Origin: Candidatus Planktophila sp.
GTDB taxonomy: Bacteria; Actinomycetota; Actinomycetes; Nanopelagicales; Nanopelagicaceae
Assembly (NCBI GenBank): GCA_009691135.1
Contig: SHVF01000001.1
Coordinates: 33,649-97,648 of the forward strand
Direction of reading: 5' to 3'
Length of the DNA: 64,000 bases
Below the pieces are notes generated by a model. The model was not told the DNA's origin. It ran no database searches and was given only the letters and a program-made list of their open reading frames with translations. This document shows positions 9,592-20,442 of this stretch, piece after piece. Numbering within the stretch: position 1 is the stretch's first letter; each line of letters opens with the position of its first letter. Position numbers and translations under genes: made by a program.

Positions 9592-10673
9592 TAGCTCACC
9601 TGACTTTTCAAGGCGTATTGCATGTAATTAACAATTTTTTCAGTTGCTAGCGCATCACTATCTGATCCAGTATCTGCAGATGAGGCAGCAAGATTTAGTA
9701 GGCGGTTTATATTTAAGTTAAGCCAAGCAGAAGTGAATTTGTTCTGCTGGAGAACTTCGGCTCTACCTTGCGATACTAGCGAGTTGGCATTGAAACTCTG
9801 TTCCCCGTTACCGATTGGCAGTGGGATAAATAAAGCGTATTTTCCAAGGGCATTTACTTCTGAGCATGAAATTGCGCCGCTGCGGCTAATAATTAAATCA
9901 GCAGCTAAATACGCCATCGCCATATCTTCAATATATGCCGTGGATTTATAGCGCTCCTGCCTTGGCGGCAAAGCATTTAACTTGCCGACAGCATGCAGCA
10001 GTTGAGACCCGTTGGCGAGCAGCGATGGCAGAGATTGCGCAATGACTTGATTTAATGCAACTGAGCCTTGAGAACCAAAGAAGGCAAGCACTAAAGGTTC
10101 GGTCGATGAAAAACCTAGAGCACGCTTGGCCCTGGCACGCGAACCAGTCCAGTCACCTGCACTCTTTACCAGCGCTGTGGCAACGTCTTCACGCAACGGA
10201 ATCCCTGTCACCAAGGCGCTTTGCAGCACACCTGATTGAACAGGCTGGGAGATCGCGCAATATGGGCTAAGACGAGCACCTAAACGATTTGCAAAACCTG
10301 GTCTGGCATTTGCCTCGTGAACAACGAATGGAACGCGCAGAGATTTGGCGGCTAGGTAAGCCGGTGCTGACACATATCCCCCAAAGCCAATCAAGAGATC
10401 AGCGCCATTTAATAGCTTGCGCGCTGCAAGAAAGGAACTAGATAAAGTAAGGGGAACTTTGAGTAATTTCAGAGATAATTTTCTGGGAATTACCACCTTA
10501 GGGATGTGACTTAATTTAAAACCCGCTGCTGGAACTAATTGATTCTCTAAACCGCTAGCCGTTCCAATAAATTGCAGCTCATCGCCGGGATGGTTTTGTC
10601 GCCAGAGCCGTGCCACCGCGAGTGCAGGTTCTATATGGCCTGCAGTTCCACCGCCAGCAAAAACTATCTTCAT
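9591..10673 (-). CDS. murG: UDP-GlcNAc:lipid I N-acetylglucosaminyltransferase MurG
   Basis: 360 aa peripheral membrane glycosyltransferase that turns lipid I into lipid II. It starts with FAGGGTAGHIEPALAVA, the MurG GGGTxGHI signature, and has FGGYVSAPAYLAAK and ISRSGAISCSEVNALGK in the UDP-GlcNAc-binding half. Its ATG overlaps the ftsW stop (ATGA). Length is normal for the family. Confidence 0.97.
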   Translation of the reverse strand: MKIVFAGGGTAGHIEPALAVARLWRQNHPGDELQFIGTASGLENQLVPAAGFKLSHIPKVVIPRKLSLKLLKVPLTLSSSFLAARKLLNGADLLIGFGGYVSAPAYLAAKSLRVPFVVHEANARPGFANRLGARLSPYCAISQPVQSGVLQSALVTGIPLREDVATALVKSAGDWTGSRARAKRALGFSSTEPLVLAFFGSQGSVALNQVIAQSLPSLLANGSQLLHAVGKLNALPPRQERYKSTAYIEDMAMAYLAADLIISRSGAISCSEVNALGKYALFIPLPIGNGEQSFNANSLVSQGRAEVLQQNKFTSAWLNLNINRLLNLAASSADTGSDSDALATEKIVNYMQYALKSQVS

Positions 10674-11848
10674 GATGTGCGTAATCTACGCCGTTCAATA
10701 GCTTTTTGTAGTTCAACTTTCACTTCTGGATCGCGTAATGCGCTGCCAAATACATAGCCCAAACCAAGATAGAGAGAAATTAACGCTGAACCGCCATATG
10801 AGACAAATGGCAGAGTCACTCCAACTACTGGCAGAACGCTAGTGGCAGATCCAACATTGAGAATAGTTTGAATTGCTATCAAACATCCAATTCCTGATCC
10901 CACATAGCGTGACATTGGATCTTTACAACGAAGTGAAATCTTAAAGATTGAATAAATTATTGCAGCCAATAATAAGAGAACTGCCAGCGTTCCAAGCAGT
11001 CCTAACTCTTCACCTATAACAGCGAAGATAAAGTCGGTATGTGCCTCTGCTAAGTTGCCCCATTTTTGTCGGCTGCCACCTAACCCAACACCGAAAATTC
11101 CGCCCGTTGCTAAGCCCAATAAACTATGGGCTGGTTGCCAACCAGCATTCTTGTAGTCCTCGACTGCAAACGGATCGAGAACAACTAGAAAACGATCAAT
11201 GCGATAACTAGCAGTCACAATTAGTCCAGCAAAAGCGACTGCGCCGATGGCGATTAAGGTTCCAAAGACGCGAAGTTCGATTCCTGAAATAAATAGCATT
11301 CCACCAAGAATTGCCGCTATCACACAGGTTGTTCCCAAGTCATTACCAAGTAATACCAACACCATAACAAGTGCGAAACCAGGACCGATCAGGGCAAAGA
11401 CGTTTACTCGCGATTTTCCAGTGCGCTCTTCGTTGGACAACATATAGCCGGCCCAAAGAATTAGTAAAAATTTAGCCAGCTCACTTGGTTGTACGTCAAC
11501 AAAAGGAAGAGCAATCCAATTGGTATTTCCATTCACTGTTTTACCCACACCTGGAATTTGCAAAATTAGGAGAATAATTGCCGATAGCACTAGCCCAAAC
11601 CTGGCTAACAAACGCCATTGCGCCAATGAGCGTTGTGATAAAAATATCGCAACTGGTATTGAGATTGCAAGAAAAGCAAACTGACGCGAGACGATGGCAA
11701 CGGCATTTCCCCGAGTATCTAGAGCATGAATCGAGGAAGCTGAAAAGACCATCACTAGGCCAATTATTGATAGCGAAAGAGCACTTATCGCAAGAATGTA
11801 AAAATTGTTTACGGGCTTTGTTAGAAATTTTTCTCCGGCTTTGCTCAC
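10670..11848 (-). CDS. ftsW: Septal peptidoglycan glycosyltransferase FtsW
   Basis: 392 aa from a GTG at 11848, preceded by AAGGAG with 6-nt spacing and overlapping the murD stop as GTGA. The ORF track extends it 26 residues upstream into murD, which is unlikely. It is a SEDS-family polytopic protein (about 10 membrane segments) that polymerises lipid II at the septum with FtsI. Family motifs include GNTNWI, QPSELAKF, NDLGTT, and PFVSYGGSAL near the C-terminus. Confidence 0.95.
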   Translation of the reverse strand: MSKAGEKFLTKPVNNFYILAISALSLSIIGLVMVFSASSIHALDTRGNAVAIVSRQFAFLAISIPVAIFLSQRSLAQWRLLARFGLVLSAIILLILQIPGVGKTVNGNTNWIALPFVDVQPSELAKFLLILWAGYMLSNEERTGKSRVNVFALIGPGFALVMVLVLLGNDLGTTCVIAAILGGMLFISGIELRVFGTLIAIGAVAFAGLIVTASYRIDRFLVVLDPFAVEDYKNAGWQPAHSLLGLATGGIFGVGLGGSRQKWGNLAEAHTDFIFAVIGEELGLLGTLAVLLLLAAIIYSIFKISLRCKDPMSRYVGSGIGCLIAIQTILNVGSATSVLPVVGVTLPFVSYGGSALISLYLGLGYVFGSALRDPEVKVELQKAIERRRLRTS

Positions 11849-13230
11849 AAGTTCTCCTTTATTACGGCAGCCGCAAAACGATCGCCCCGATCGGAATAGG
11901 AAATAAACTGATCCATTGATGCACATGCCGGTGCTAGCAATACCGTATCTCCCGCACTCGCCCGCAATCTTGCCGCGGAAACAACGGCCTCCATCAATGA
12001 ATTACTGGCTCCACCTTTTACATAAGCAGAATCAGTTTCTATATAAATAATTTCAACCTCTGGCACTTGGCGACGGAGTTCAGTAGCGATTAACTCACGA
12101 TCTGTTCCGATCAATATCACCGCTTTGATTCTAGATTTGCAACGCTCCACCAACTTATCCATCTGCGCACCTTTTGCTAAGCCACCAGCGATCCAGATCG
12201 TGGAGAGAGTCCCTAACAGCGAAGCAGCCGCTGCGTGTGGATTAGTCGCTTTGGAATCATCTATCCAAGTAATTTCATCTCTTACTAGAATTGTCTCAAT
12301 ACGATGGCGACCAGGTTTAAAATTGCGAATCGCTCGTTGAATTGATTTATGGTCAACGCCCATGGCGCGAGCTAACCCAGATGCGGCCAGAGCATTTGAA
12401 ACGCTGTGTGGCACAGTTGGAACGACCTCTAGAACCTCTGCCAATATCACCGCCTCTTGCGGATCAACAACAAATGCGCGATCCACTAAGAGATCTTCCA
12501 CGACGCCAAGTTCACCAGGGCCAGGAGTTTCAAGGGAGAAAAATACTTTTCGACCCTGCCAATTCGTAGCCCTTGTTAGAACTTCAGGGTCACCAGCGTT
12601 AAATACTCCAGTGTTTGTGCGATCTAGAATCGACATCTTTGCTGCGGCATAACTCTCAAAATCTCCATGCCAATCGACATGATCTGGTGCAATGTTTAAT
12701 ACTGCTGCAAAATCAAATTCAGCCTCATGCAACCAGTGCAATTGAAAGGATGATAGTTCTAAGACTAATACTTGATAATTTTCAGAACTTTCTACAGATT
12801 CCAAAACTGTTGTCCCGACATTTCCGCAAGCAACCGCTGAGATTCCACCCTCGCACAACATCGCGGCAGTTAACTCCACGGTGCTTGTCTTTCCATTAGT
12901 GCCAGTTAAAGCAATCCATCTTTGAGCTGGCACTAGTTCTGCTCGCAGAGACCATGCTAAATCGATCTCATTCATGATCTTTATACCGGCCGAAATCGCA
13001 TCAGTTATCAAGGGGTGATCCGGTCTCCATCCTGGCGAAACTATCACCGCATCAAAATTCTTTACATCAAATGATTTCGAAGTAGCTACATCGAAACCAT
13101 CTACTGCACTGATTTGATCATCTGCTATCGAAATCAACGCGCCACGTTTAGAAAGTGACTTGGCGACAACAAGTCCAGTAACGCCTGCACCCAGGACAAG
13201 AATTCGTGAGCCATAGAAATTAATTGTCAT
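11845..13230 (-). CDS. murD: UDP-N-acetylmuramoylalanine--D-glutamate ligase
   Basis: 461 aa. Adds D-glutamate to UDP-MurNAc-L-Ala. The N-terminal nucleotide-binding fold starts ILVLGAGVTGLVVAKSL, the ATP loop is TGTNGKTSTVE (residues ~109-119), and the C-terminal domain carries WIDDSKATNPHAA. A ribosome binding site AGGA lies 6 nt before the ATG. It is 12 bp downstream of mraY. Confidence 0.97.
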   Translation of the reverse strand: MTINFYGSRILVLGAGVTGLVVAKSLSKRGALISIADDQISAVDGFDVATSKSFDVKNFDAVIVSPGWRPDHPLITDAISAGIKIMNEIDLAWSLRAELVPAQRWIALTGTNGKTSTVELTAAMLCEGGISAVACGNVGTTVLESVESSENYQVLVLELSSFQLHWLHEAEFDFAAVLNIAPDHVDWHGDFESYAAAKMSILDRTNTGVFNAGDPEVLTRATNWQGRKVFFSLETPGPGELGVVEDLLVDRAFVVDPQEAVILAEVLEVVPTVPHSVSNALAASGLARAMGVDHKSIQRAIRNFKPGRHRIETILVRDEITWIDDSKATNPHAAAASLLGTLSTIWIAGGLAKGAQMDKLVERCKSRIKAVILIGTDRELIATELRRQVPEVEIIYIETDSAYVKGGASNSLMEAVVSAARLRASAGDTVLLAPACASMDQFISYSDRGDRFAAAVIKENL

Positions 13231-13242
13231 CGCCCATCCTGC

Positions 13243-14301
13243 TTAACTATTTACCCACTGGGCGTAGAAGAGTCCAAGTCCTGCTGCAACACAAAGACCG
13301 GCAATAATCCAGAACCGCAGGACAATTGTTACTTCTCCCCAACCCATAAGTTCGAAATGATGTTGAAGCGGCGCCATCTTAAAGATGCGTTTGCCGCCAG
13401 TTAATTTGAAGTAGACAACCTGCAAGATTACAGATGCGCTAATTATTACAAAGAGTCCACCAAGTGGAATCAACAAAAGTTCAATACGTAAGGATGTTGC
13501 AATGCCAGCAAGTGCACCGCCTAGCGCAAGAGAGCCGGTATCGCCCATAAAAATCTTGGCAGGAGATGCATTCCACCATAAGAATCCAGCGCAAGATCCC
13601 GCAAGGGCGGCAGATAAAACTGCTAAATCGAGTGGGTCTCTTACTAAGTAACAATTCGCTCCAGGTGCCACCGCGCAGCTCTGACCAAATTGCCAAACAC
13701 CGATCAAAATAAAGGCGATAAATGTCATTACCGCGGCTCCCGTTGCTAAACCATCCAAGCCATCTGTCAGATTTACACCGTTACTGGTTGCGGTAACCAT
13801 GAGAACTACCCAAATTATGACTAAAAAAGTTCCAAGAACAATTGAAGTATCGCGAACAGTTGAGAGATTCTGCGAAATCGGACTGAGCCCATCACGATCT
13901 GGAAAATGTATACCTGCATAACCAAAAGCTGCGGCACAGAGAACTTGTCCAAAAATTTTCTGCTTAGCATTAAGGCCGAGCGATTTCTGGCGTGAGACCT
14001 TTAACCAATCATCTAAGAATCCAACAAATCCGAGCGAAGCCATAAGGGCTAGAATTAAGAGCGCAGAAGTACTAATTACATTTCGGGTCAACAAGTGAGC
14101 AGTGAAATAACCTACTGCAGCCGCGAAGATGATAATAATTCCGCCCATGGTTGGCGTTCCGCGTTTAGTGTGATGCGATGAAGGTCCGTCATCTCTAATG
14201 ATTTGACCATAACCCCGGCGAGCCAAAAATCGAATTAGAGCCGGAGTGCCAAAGAGTGAAAAGAAGAGGGCGATAGATCCGGCAATTAGAATTTCTCTCA
14301 T
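13243..14301 (-). CDS. mraY: Phospho-N-acetylmuramoyl-pentapeptide-transferase
   Basis: 352 aa polytopic membrane enzyme that makes lipid I from UDP-MurNAc-pentapeptide and undecaprenyl phosphate. Motifs: [19 protein letters not shown] (catalytic aspartates), [10 protein letters not shown], and [12 protein letters not shown]. The C-terminus has [13 protein letters not shown], typical of MraY. Its start overlaps the murF stop (ATGA). Confidence 0.98.
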   Translation of the reverse strand: MREILIAGSIALFFSLFGTPALIRFLARRGYGQIIRDDGPSSHHTKRGTPTMGGIIIIFAAAVGYFTAHLLTRNVISTSALLILALMASLGFVGFLDDWLKVSRQKSLGLNAKQKIFGQVLCAAAFGYAGIHFPDRDGLSPISQNLSTVRDTSIVLGTFLVIIWVVLMVTATSNGVNLTDGLDGLATGAAVMTFIAFILIGVWQFGQSCAVAPGANCYLVRDPLDLAVLSAALAGSCAGFLWWNASPAKIFMGDTGSLALGGALAGIATSLRIELLLIPLGGLFVIISASVILQVVYFKLTGGKRIFKMAPLQHHFELMGWGEVTIVLRFWIIAGLCVAAGLGLFYAQWVNS

Positions 14302-15701
14302 CTTATTTCACTCTCCCCTTCTTCAACGATTCCAAGCATCTTCTCAAGTTGATTAGTAATACCCTGCGCAATCTCTTCAAAAGCTTCAGCGCGAGATGCC
14401 TTTACTAAAATCACATCTCCCGACCTCATCTGTGTTACTAGCGCTAGCGCTTCAGGCTTGCTTTCCAAAAGATGAACATCCGTTGCGCAAGTAGTGCCGA
14501 TCTCATCTGCGTACTCTGGGGCTGCGACGCAGACCAAGTGATCAATTCCTAACTCTGAGGCAAGGGTGCCAATACCCGCATGTCGATCTCGTGATGACGC
14601 GCCGAGTTCGTGCATCTTTCCCAGAAATGCCCACGATTGACCACCGCGTTCTTGTGCAAAAAGAACTAGCGTTCGCAGCGCCGCCTCGGCAGATTCTGGA
14701 CTCGAGTTGTAGGAATCATTTATTAAAACCACCCCACTTATCTCAGAAATTTCCATACGCCACTTGCTGTGAAGTTCTGCCGTAGAAAGGGCTCCTGCGA
14801 TTAAATCAATCGAAGCACCTAATGTGGTCGCAACCGCTGCTGCCGCAAGGGCATTAGCCACTTGATGGATACCAACGATGCGAAGTCCAACAGCGGCGCG
14901 ACCAGCAGAAGTTACCAAGTCAAAATGGGGACGACCTTCACGAATTTCAATATCTGTGGCGCGCACATCAGCAGAAGTGCTATCGCCGAAAGTAATTACC
15001 GTTCCATCATGAAGAGATTGCATCTTTTGTGTGAATGGATCGTACTGACCAAGGATTGCAACCGCTGATTCATCAAGTGAAGAAATCATCTCTGATTTTG
15101 CGGTAGCAACTGCTTCGGCAGAACCAAATTCACCAATATGTGCGGTACCCACACGTAAGACGACTCCGATATTTGGCTTAGCCATCTGACAGAGTGAGGC
15201 GATATCACCGAGATGGCGCGCGCCCATTTCCAATATACAAAACTTGGTGTTTGCATCACATTGCAAGAGAGTTATAGGTGTTCCGAGTTCGTTATTAAAA
15301 TTCTCTTGCGGAGCCACCGTATTTCCAACAGATTCCAAGATATGTTGTAATAAATCTTTGGTAGTTGTCTTGCCCTGTGAACCCGTGATTGCAATAACAA
15401 TCAGATCTGGCAGAGCCTCACGCACATGTGCAGCTAACTTATTTAGGGCAGCCAAAACATCTTTAACAACAATGCAACGCTTTGCAGAAGGCACTGTCAC
15501 AAGGGCTAGCACAGCACCATTTGCAAATGCTGCATCTATATAGGCATGGCCATCCGCTTTCTCGCCCTTTAGGGCTAGAAAGATCGAACCTGGGGCTGCG
15601 CTACTCGAATCAAAAACTGGTGGTGCGGTGATAGCCAAATCATCACCAATTAATTCTCCGCCGACGATCTTTGCGATTTCAGATGCTTGTAGGGTAATCA
15701 T
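14298..15701 (-). CDS. murF: UDP-N-acetylmuramoyl-tripeptide--D-alanyl-D-alanine ligase
   Basis: 467 aa. Adds D-Ala-D-Ala to the UDP-MurNAc-tripeptide. The ATP loop is [13 protein letters not shown] (residues ~109-121), [10 protein letters not shown] follows, and [11 protein letters not shown] marks the central domain. Four-base ATGA overlaps link it to murE upstream and mraY downstream. No ddl gene is in this window, so the D-Ala-D-Ala ligase must lie elsewhere. Confidence 0.97.
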   Translation of the reverse strand: MITLQASEIAKIVGGELIGDDLAITAPPVFDSSSAAPGSIFLALKGEKADGHAYIDAAFANGAVLALVTVPSAKRCIVVKDVLAALNKLAAHVREALPDLIVIAITGSQGKTTTKDLLQHILESVGNTVAPQENFNNELGTPITLLQCDANTKFCILEMGARHLGDIASLCQMAKPNIGVVLRVGTAHIGEFGSAEAVATAKSEMISSLDESAVAILGQYDPFTQKMQSLHDGTVITFGDSTSADVRATDIEIREGRPHFDLVTSAGRAAVGLRIVGIHQVANALAAAAVATTLGASIDLIAGALSTAELHSKWRMEISEISGVVLINDSYNSSPESAEAALRTLVLFAQERGGQSWAFLGKMHELGASSRDRHAGIGTLASELGIDHLVCVAAPEYADEIGTTCATDVHLLESKPEALALVTQMRSGDVILVKASRAEAFEEIAQGITNQLEKMLGIVEEGESEIR

Positions 15702-17191
15702 CGCTTAGCCTCGATCGCCTTTGCCAAGATAACTCGATCATCAAAATCAAGAGTCTTACCATTTATTTCCTGACCAAGCTCGTGACCCTTGCCAAGAACT
15801 GCAACTGTATCGCCCGCACCAGCAAGAGATACTGCATATGTAATAGCTTCGGCGCGATCACGAATTATCCGCGAGGCTTCTGCAATTTCTATCCCAGCAG
15901 TCATCGCTTGTAAAATAGCATCTGGATTTTCGGTTCTGGGGTTATCGCTGGTGAACACTGCAATATCTACATTCGCGTTAAGTGCTTGGCCCATTAACGG
16001 ACGTTTCATGGGATCGCGGTCTCCCCCACAACCCAGAACTGCGATGACTTTACCTGTCGTAAATTCACGAATCGAACCCAGCACATTTGATACCGCATCA
16101 GGAGTATGCGCATAATCAACTAGAGCCGTAAAGTCTTGACCTATTGTGATTTCTTCAAGTCGGCCCGCTGCGCCATTGATATTTGGAACAATTGTTGCGA
16201 TATCAATTGGGTCCACTCCTAGATCAACAGCAATAGCAATAGCCATAAGTAAATTATCAAAGTTATACCCACCTCGTAATGAAGTTGAAGTTTCGATTAA
16301 AATTCCACCGGCGCCACGAATCTTTAACTGTACGCGTTTGGATTGGTTATCAATTTCGATAAAGTGCCATACCGCCTGCGGGTTGGAGCGTGAAATTGTA
16401 ATAGCCGGGAGCTCAGTTGCGGTTGCCAGTCTTGCGCCATATGTGTCGTCAATATTGATGCAAGCCGAGTCTGCAAATGAGTAATTAAAAAGAGATGCTT
16501 TGGCTAAGAAGTAGCTCTCCATGTCACCATGAAAATCTAAGTGATCTTGCGTTAAGTTGGTAAAAGCTGCAATTGCAAAGTGAGCGCCTTCTAGACGGTG
16601 CATTGTCATCGCATGACTTGATGCCTCAATTACTAGATGGCGCATATGGCGCTCTTTCATAACGGCTGCAAGTGCCTGCAGATCTGTCGCCTCTGGTGTT
16701 GTCCGCTTGCTGGCAAGGACTTCACTGCCAATGCGAGTTTCCACTGTTCCGATTAAGCCACAATCTCGGTGAGCTGCTTCAAATATTTGATACAAAAGGG
16801 TTGAGACAGTTGTCTTGCCATTTGTCCCGGTGATGGCAACGCCACTTAGATCACGCATTGGTTCGCCATAAAACAGCGCGGCTATTCGTCCTGCAACTAA
16901 GCGCGGATTTGTAACAACTAGGACTGGAATTCCCTTTATTAATTTAGCGCCGGCAATATCTGTTACAACAGCAACTGCCCCATGCCTTTGCGCGTTGGCT
17001 GCAAATTCGGCCCCATGTCTATTGGCACCAGGTAAGGCAATAAAAAGATCTCCCGGTTGTACATCAGAATCGATATGCGTTATTCCAGTAATTAAAACTT
17101 TAGCGAGTTCATCTTCGCTAATTGACGATGTTGCACCAATTAAATGAGATATTTTTGGAAGCACCAGTGAGAAATCGGCAAATGGGCGCAC
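15698..17191 (-). CDS. murE: UDP-N-acetylmuramoyl-L-alanyl-D-glutamate--2,6-diaminopimelate ligase
   Basis: 497 aa. The ATP loop is TGTNGKTTVSTLLYQ (residues ~121-135). The motif DNPRTENPD (residues ~413-421) is the DNPR signature of meso-diaminopimelate-adding MurE, so a DAP-type peptidoglycan is predicted. The start is GTG, overlapping the ftsI stop by 1 nt (TAGTG), and the stop overlaps the murF ATG. Confidence 0.97.
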   Translation of the reverse strand: MRPFADFSLVLPKISHLIGATSSISEDELAKVLITGITHIDSDVQPGDLFIALPGANRHGAEFAANAQRHGAVAVVTDIAGAKLIKGIPVLVVTNPRLVAGRIAALFYGEPMRDLSGVAITGTNGKTTVSTLLYQIFEAAHRDCGLIGTVETRIGSEVLASKRTTPEATDLQALAAVMKERHMRHLVIEASSHAMTMHRLEGAHFAIAAFTNLTQDHLDFHGDMESYFLAKASLFNYSFADSACINIDDTYGARLATATELPAITISRSNPQAVWHFIEIDNQSKRVQLKIRGAGGILIETSTSLRGGYNFDNLLMAIAIAVDLGVDPIDIATIVPNINGAAGRLEEITIGQDFTALVDYAHTPDAVSNVLGSIREFTTGKVIAVLGCGGDRDPMKRPLMGQALNANVDIAVFTSDNPRTENPDAILQAMTAGIEIAEASRIIRDRAEAITYAVSLAGAGDTVAVLGKGHELGQEINGKTLDFDDRVILAKAIEAKR

Positions 17192-19017
17192 TAGCGTTGC
17201 CTTGCACTTACTTGAGAAGCTTTTACAACGCTGGCTTCGCGCTTCTTGGCGCTTAATTCTTTTTGAGTTAGGGCAACAGGCATTACCTTAGTTCCGGTTG
17301 GCGCCACGTTCTCTGATTGTAGAACAAAAGTCATAACCTTTTTAAACACTGGGCCACAAAGTGAGCCGCCATAGTGAGCGCCCTTAGGATCTTGAATAGT
17401 TACACTGATTACATACTTTGGCGCATCCGCTGGAGCAAAACCGATAAATGATGCGGTGTAGCCGCTGTATTTGCGCAGTTCTGAATTAAATCGCATTGCA
17501 GTTCCAGTCTTACCAGCAACTCGATAGCCGGGGACCGCAGCACTTGGCGCAGTTCCTTGTCCGGAAACCACAGATTCCATCATGATGCGAAGTTGTTGAG
17601 CAGTTGCGGTGCTAATAACGCGCTCGTTAGTGCGCGCCGATGAAGCAGTAAATTTTCCTGAAGCATCACTGGTTCCGGCAATAACTGTTGGCGAAACGCG
17701 AACTCCATTATTTGCAATCGTGGCAAAAATACTTGTCGCCTGCATGGCAGTTAGCGAATAACCCTGACCGAAAGCCACAGTCGGAGCAGTTGTTCCTGAC
17801 CAATTACTTACCGGGCGCAAGATTCCAGCAGATTCACCGGGGAGCCCAGAGCCAGTTGATTTACCGATACCAAACTTGGATAAGTAGTCATGCAAGGTAT
17901 CATTCGAAAGCATTTCACCAATTTGAATTGTGCCAGTATTTGATGAGACTGCTAAAATTCCTGAGGTTGTTAACTTTTGTACTGGATGACGCTCGTGATC
18001 GTGAAAAGTATCTCCACCCCGCTTAATTGAATAGGGAACAGTTAAAACAGTCTCTGGGGTTATCTTCTTCTCTTCTAGTGCGGCAGCAAGTGTCATCACC
18101 TTGCCAGTTGATCCCGGTTCATAAACATCCTGCACCGATGGATTACGCATGAGAGATTCTGAAACCGTTTTTGTATTGTTTGGATCAAAGGTTGGCGCAG
18201 TAGCGTGAGCTAAAATATGTCCTGTCTTAGGATCCATGACAATTACAGTGCCACTTACCGCACGCGCTTTGCTTACCGCTTCCTGAATCGCATTTGCTGC
18301 CACCCATTGCACGTCGCGATCAATAGTTAATCGAACAGTGGTTCCCTTTTTAGCTGCTGCGAGCTCGTTCTGTGATCCTGGAATTTCAGCTCCAAGACCA
18401 CGCGCATACGAGTATCGACCATCGGTTCCAGAAATCTTTGAGTTCATGCTCGATTCGATACCAGTAGCACCTATTCCATCTTGGCGGACGAAACCGACGA
18501 GTGAAGAAACCAGCGAACCAGAAGGATATTCTCGAATGTAATTACGTTCGGCAAAGAAACCAACGATACGCTTATCAAAATGCTCTTTATCAAGGGCCGC
18601 GTTATAAGTTCGGATTGCCGCAGTCAGATTTCGCCAAACTGCTGGTTTCGCACTCTTGGTAACCATTGAATAACGTTTTGTACCCGAAATAGCACTTTGT
18701 ACCTGCGCGACTGTCATCCCCAAATATGGCGCCGCGAAATTAGCGGTCTGCACTGTATCGGTTACTTGTGTCTGATCTACAACGATGTTTATCGCTGAGA
18801 CGCTACGTGCAAATGCCACACCATTTATATCTGTAATTTCACCACGCGCTGCCGGAATTGCGCGAGTGGATTCCATTTCATTGACCGCCTTGCTGCGATA
18901 TTCACCGGCTTGTACTGCCTGAATTTGAATTAAGCGAGCGGCAAATAAAAGAAAAAAGATCAAGATAAAGATTATGAGTACACGTATACGTGAGGCGGCT
19001 AAATTTAAGTTACCCAC
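17191..19017 (-). CDS. ftsI: Septal transpeptidase FtsI (PBP class B)
   Basis: 608 aa from a GTG at 19017. The ORF track begins at 19032, but GGAGG sits 6 nt before the GTG while the ATG has no ribosome binding site. It cross-links septal peptidoglycan. One N-terminal membrane segment (residues ~10-30), a PBP dimerisation domain, then the transpeptidase domain with PGSTGK (catalytic Ser of SxxK), SSNTGT (SxN) and AGKTGTA. It overlaps the ftsL-like gene by 8 nt. Confidence 0.96.
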   Translation of the reverse strand: MGNLNLAASRIRVLIIFILIFFLLFAARLIQIQAVQAGEYRSKAVNEMESTRAIPAARGEITDINGVAFARSVSAINIVVDQTQVTDTVQTANFAAPYLGMTVAQVQSAISGTKRYSMVTKSAKPAVWRNLTAAIRTYNAALDKEHFDKRIVGFFAERNYIREYPSGSLVSSLVGFVRQDGIGATGIESSMNSKISGTDGRYSYARGLGAEIPGSQNELAAAKKGTTVRLTIDRDVQWVAANAIQEAVSKARAVSGTVIVMDPKTGHILAHATAPTFDPNNTKTVSESLMRNPSVQDVYEPGSTGKVMTLAAALEEKKITPETVLTVPYSIKRGGDTFHDHERHPVQKLTTSGILAVSSNTGTIQIGEMLSNDTLHDYLSKFGIGKSTGSGLPGESAGILRPVSNWSGTTAPTVAFGQGYSLTAMQATSIFATIANNGVRVSPTVIAGTSDASGKFTASSARTNERVISTATAQQLRIMMESVVSGQGTAPSAAVPGYRVAGKTGTAMRFNSELRKYSGYTASFIGFAPADAPKYVISVTIQDPKGAHYGGSLCGPVFKKVMTFVLQSENVAPTGTKVMPVALTQKELSAKKREASVVKASQVSARQR

Positions 19018-19429
19018 GGGTGACCTCCCCATTGGCTAGCGCTTGCGATTGCGCATCTAGGTTAAGGAAAACTGGGGATTGCGAAGCTCGCATTCCGAGA
19101 GCTTCTGCCTGTGCGGCAAGAGCAGCCGGTGATGAAACTGATTCAATTTGGCGGTTTATTGCCTCGCGTTGATCTGCAACAACTTTTGCCTCCGCCTTTA
19201 GCTCAGAGAGCGTGAAGGCATCTTGGGCCAGCAAAATATTTACCGCGAGAAGAATTAGTAATCCAATTCCCGCAACTGCGGATAGAAATATTGCAAAGAA
19301 GCGATGAGTGGCTTGGGCGCCCTCTGAAAGATTTGGTAATAATTTTAGGAAAACTTCCGCAGATTTAGCTGACAATTTTTGACGAGGCACACGAACGATC
19401 TGAGTTGCTACTGGATTTAGGAGCGCCAT
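19010..19429 (-). CDS. ftsL: FtsL-like septum formation initiator
   Basis: 139 aa. A basic cytoplasmic N-terminus (~45 residues), one membrane segment around residues 46-68, then a coiled-coil-prone helix (LSELKAEAKVVADQREAINR) and a short C-terminal tail. Small size, single membrane helix and position between rsmH and ftsI match FtsL, which with FtsQ and an FtsB-type protein activates FtsWI. Sequence is weakly conserved in this family, so the call rests largely on topology and position. The ATG abuts the rsmH stop (TAGATG). Confidence 0.85.
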   Translation of the reverse strand: MALLNPVATQIVRVPRQKLSAKSAEVFLKLLPNLSEGAQATHRFFAIFLSAVAGIGLLILLAVNILLAQDAFTLSELKAEAKVVADQREAINRQIESVSSPAALAAQAEALGMRASQSPVFLNLDAQSQALANGEVTRG

Positions 19430-20386
19430 CTACGCGGCCACCCTTTCAATTGCACGAAGTCGCACGGAGGCAGATCTTGGATTTTTGGCAAGTTCTTGAT
19501 CGTTTGGCGTCTCACCTGATTTAGAAGCCATCACAAACTTGGCAGCAAATTCGGGAAGATCGACCGGCAGATTGCGTGGAGTCTTTGAGGTAGTGCAATC
19601 GACAAAGATCTCTTTGACTATTCGGTCTTCTAAAGATTGAAATGACATTACAACTACGCGACCACCAACAGTTATGAGATCTAGCGCTATTGGTAATGCG
19701 CGTGTGATGGCGCCGAGTTCGTCATTGGCTTCAATGCGCAGGGCTTGAAATGTGCGTTTAGCGGGGTTGCCACCTGTACGTCGCGTTGCTGCTGGAATGC
19801 TCTCTTTTACCAATGTAGCAAGTTCTTGAGTTGAGTTAAGCGGTGCCTTAGCACGCGCTTTCACAATATTTTCAACGATGCGAGTTGCAAACTTTTCTTC
19901 GCCAAAGGTGCGCAGAATCTTCACTAAAGTACCTGGCGCGTAGGTATTTACAATCTCAGCAGCGGTGATTCCGCGACTGCGATCCATGCGCATATCAAGT
20001 GGGGCATCTTGTGAGTAAGAAAAGCCGCGGTCTACTTCATCTAATTGAATTGATGAGACACCTAGATCAAAGAGGATGCCATTGACTTTATCAAAGCCAT
20101 TCTCTTTAACAACTTCGGAGATTTGATCAAAGACTGCATGTGCACTCTTAAAGCGAGTGCCAAAATGAGCAAGGCGAGCAGATGCTCTTTCGAGTGCGAT
20201 CTGATCACGATCAATACCAATTACGGTAAGTGTTGGAAACTTTTCAAGAAGTGCTTCTGTGTGGCCACCAAGTCCAAGAGTGCAATCAACAATTACTGGG
20301 TTCTCATTTAAGAACACTGTTGGAGAAAGTAGTTCAATGCAGCGATCTAGCATCACTGATACATGTTGCGCGCTTGAATCGTTCAT
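19430..20386 (-). CDS. rsmH: 16S rRNA (cytosine1402-N4)-methyltransferase RsmH
   Basis: 318 aa from ATG at 20386 (MNDSSAQHVSVML). The ORF track extends 21 residues upstream into a strong inverted repeat, which is implausible. A purine run GGGGGAG lies just before the start. SAM-dependent enzyme with the motifs VDCTLGLGGHTEALL, LFDLGVSSIQLDEVDRGFSY and PAKRTFQALRIEAN, all typical of RsmH/MraW. First enzyme gene of the dcw operon after mraZ. Confidence 0.96.
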   Translation of the reverse strand: MNDSSAQHVSVMLDRCIELLSPTVFLNENPVIVDCTLGLGGHTEALLEKFPTLTVIGIDRDQIALERASARLAHFGTRFKSAHAVFDQISEVVKENGFDKVNGILFDLGVSSIQLDEVDRGFSYSQDAPLDMRMDRSRGITAAEIVNTYAPGTLVKILRTFGEEKFATRIVENIVKARAKAPLNSTQELATLVKESIPAATRRTGGNPAKRTFQALRIEANDELGAITRALPIALDLITVGGRVVVMSFQSLEDRIVKEIFVDCTTSKTPRNLPVDLPEFAAKFVMASKSGETPNDQELAKNPRSASVRLRAIERVAA

Positions 20387-20442
20387 CACTCCCCCATTTC
20401 TTAGCTCGCCTTTTCCTATATCTACTCTGCATCTCTCATCTC

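Noticed and set aside
11849-11926. N-terminal 26 residues of the ORF-track FtsW
   Set aside because: They lie within murD, while a GTG with a strong ribosome binding site and GTGA overlap gives the expected SEDS N-terminus.
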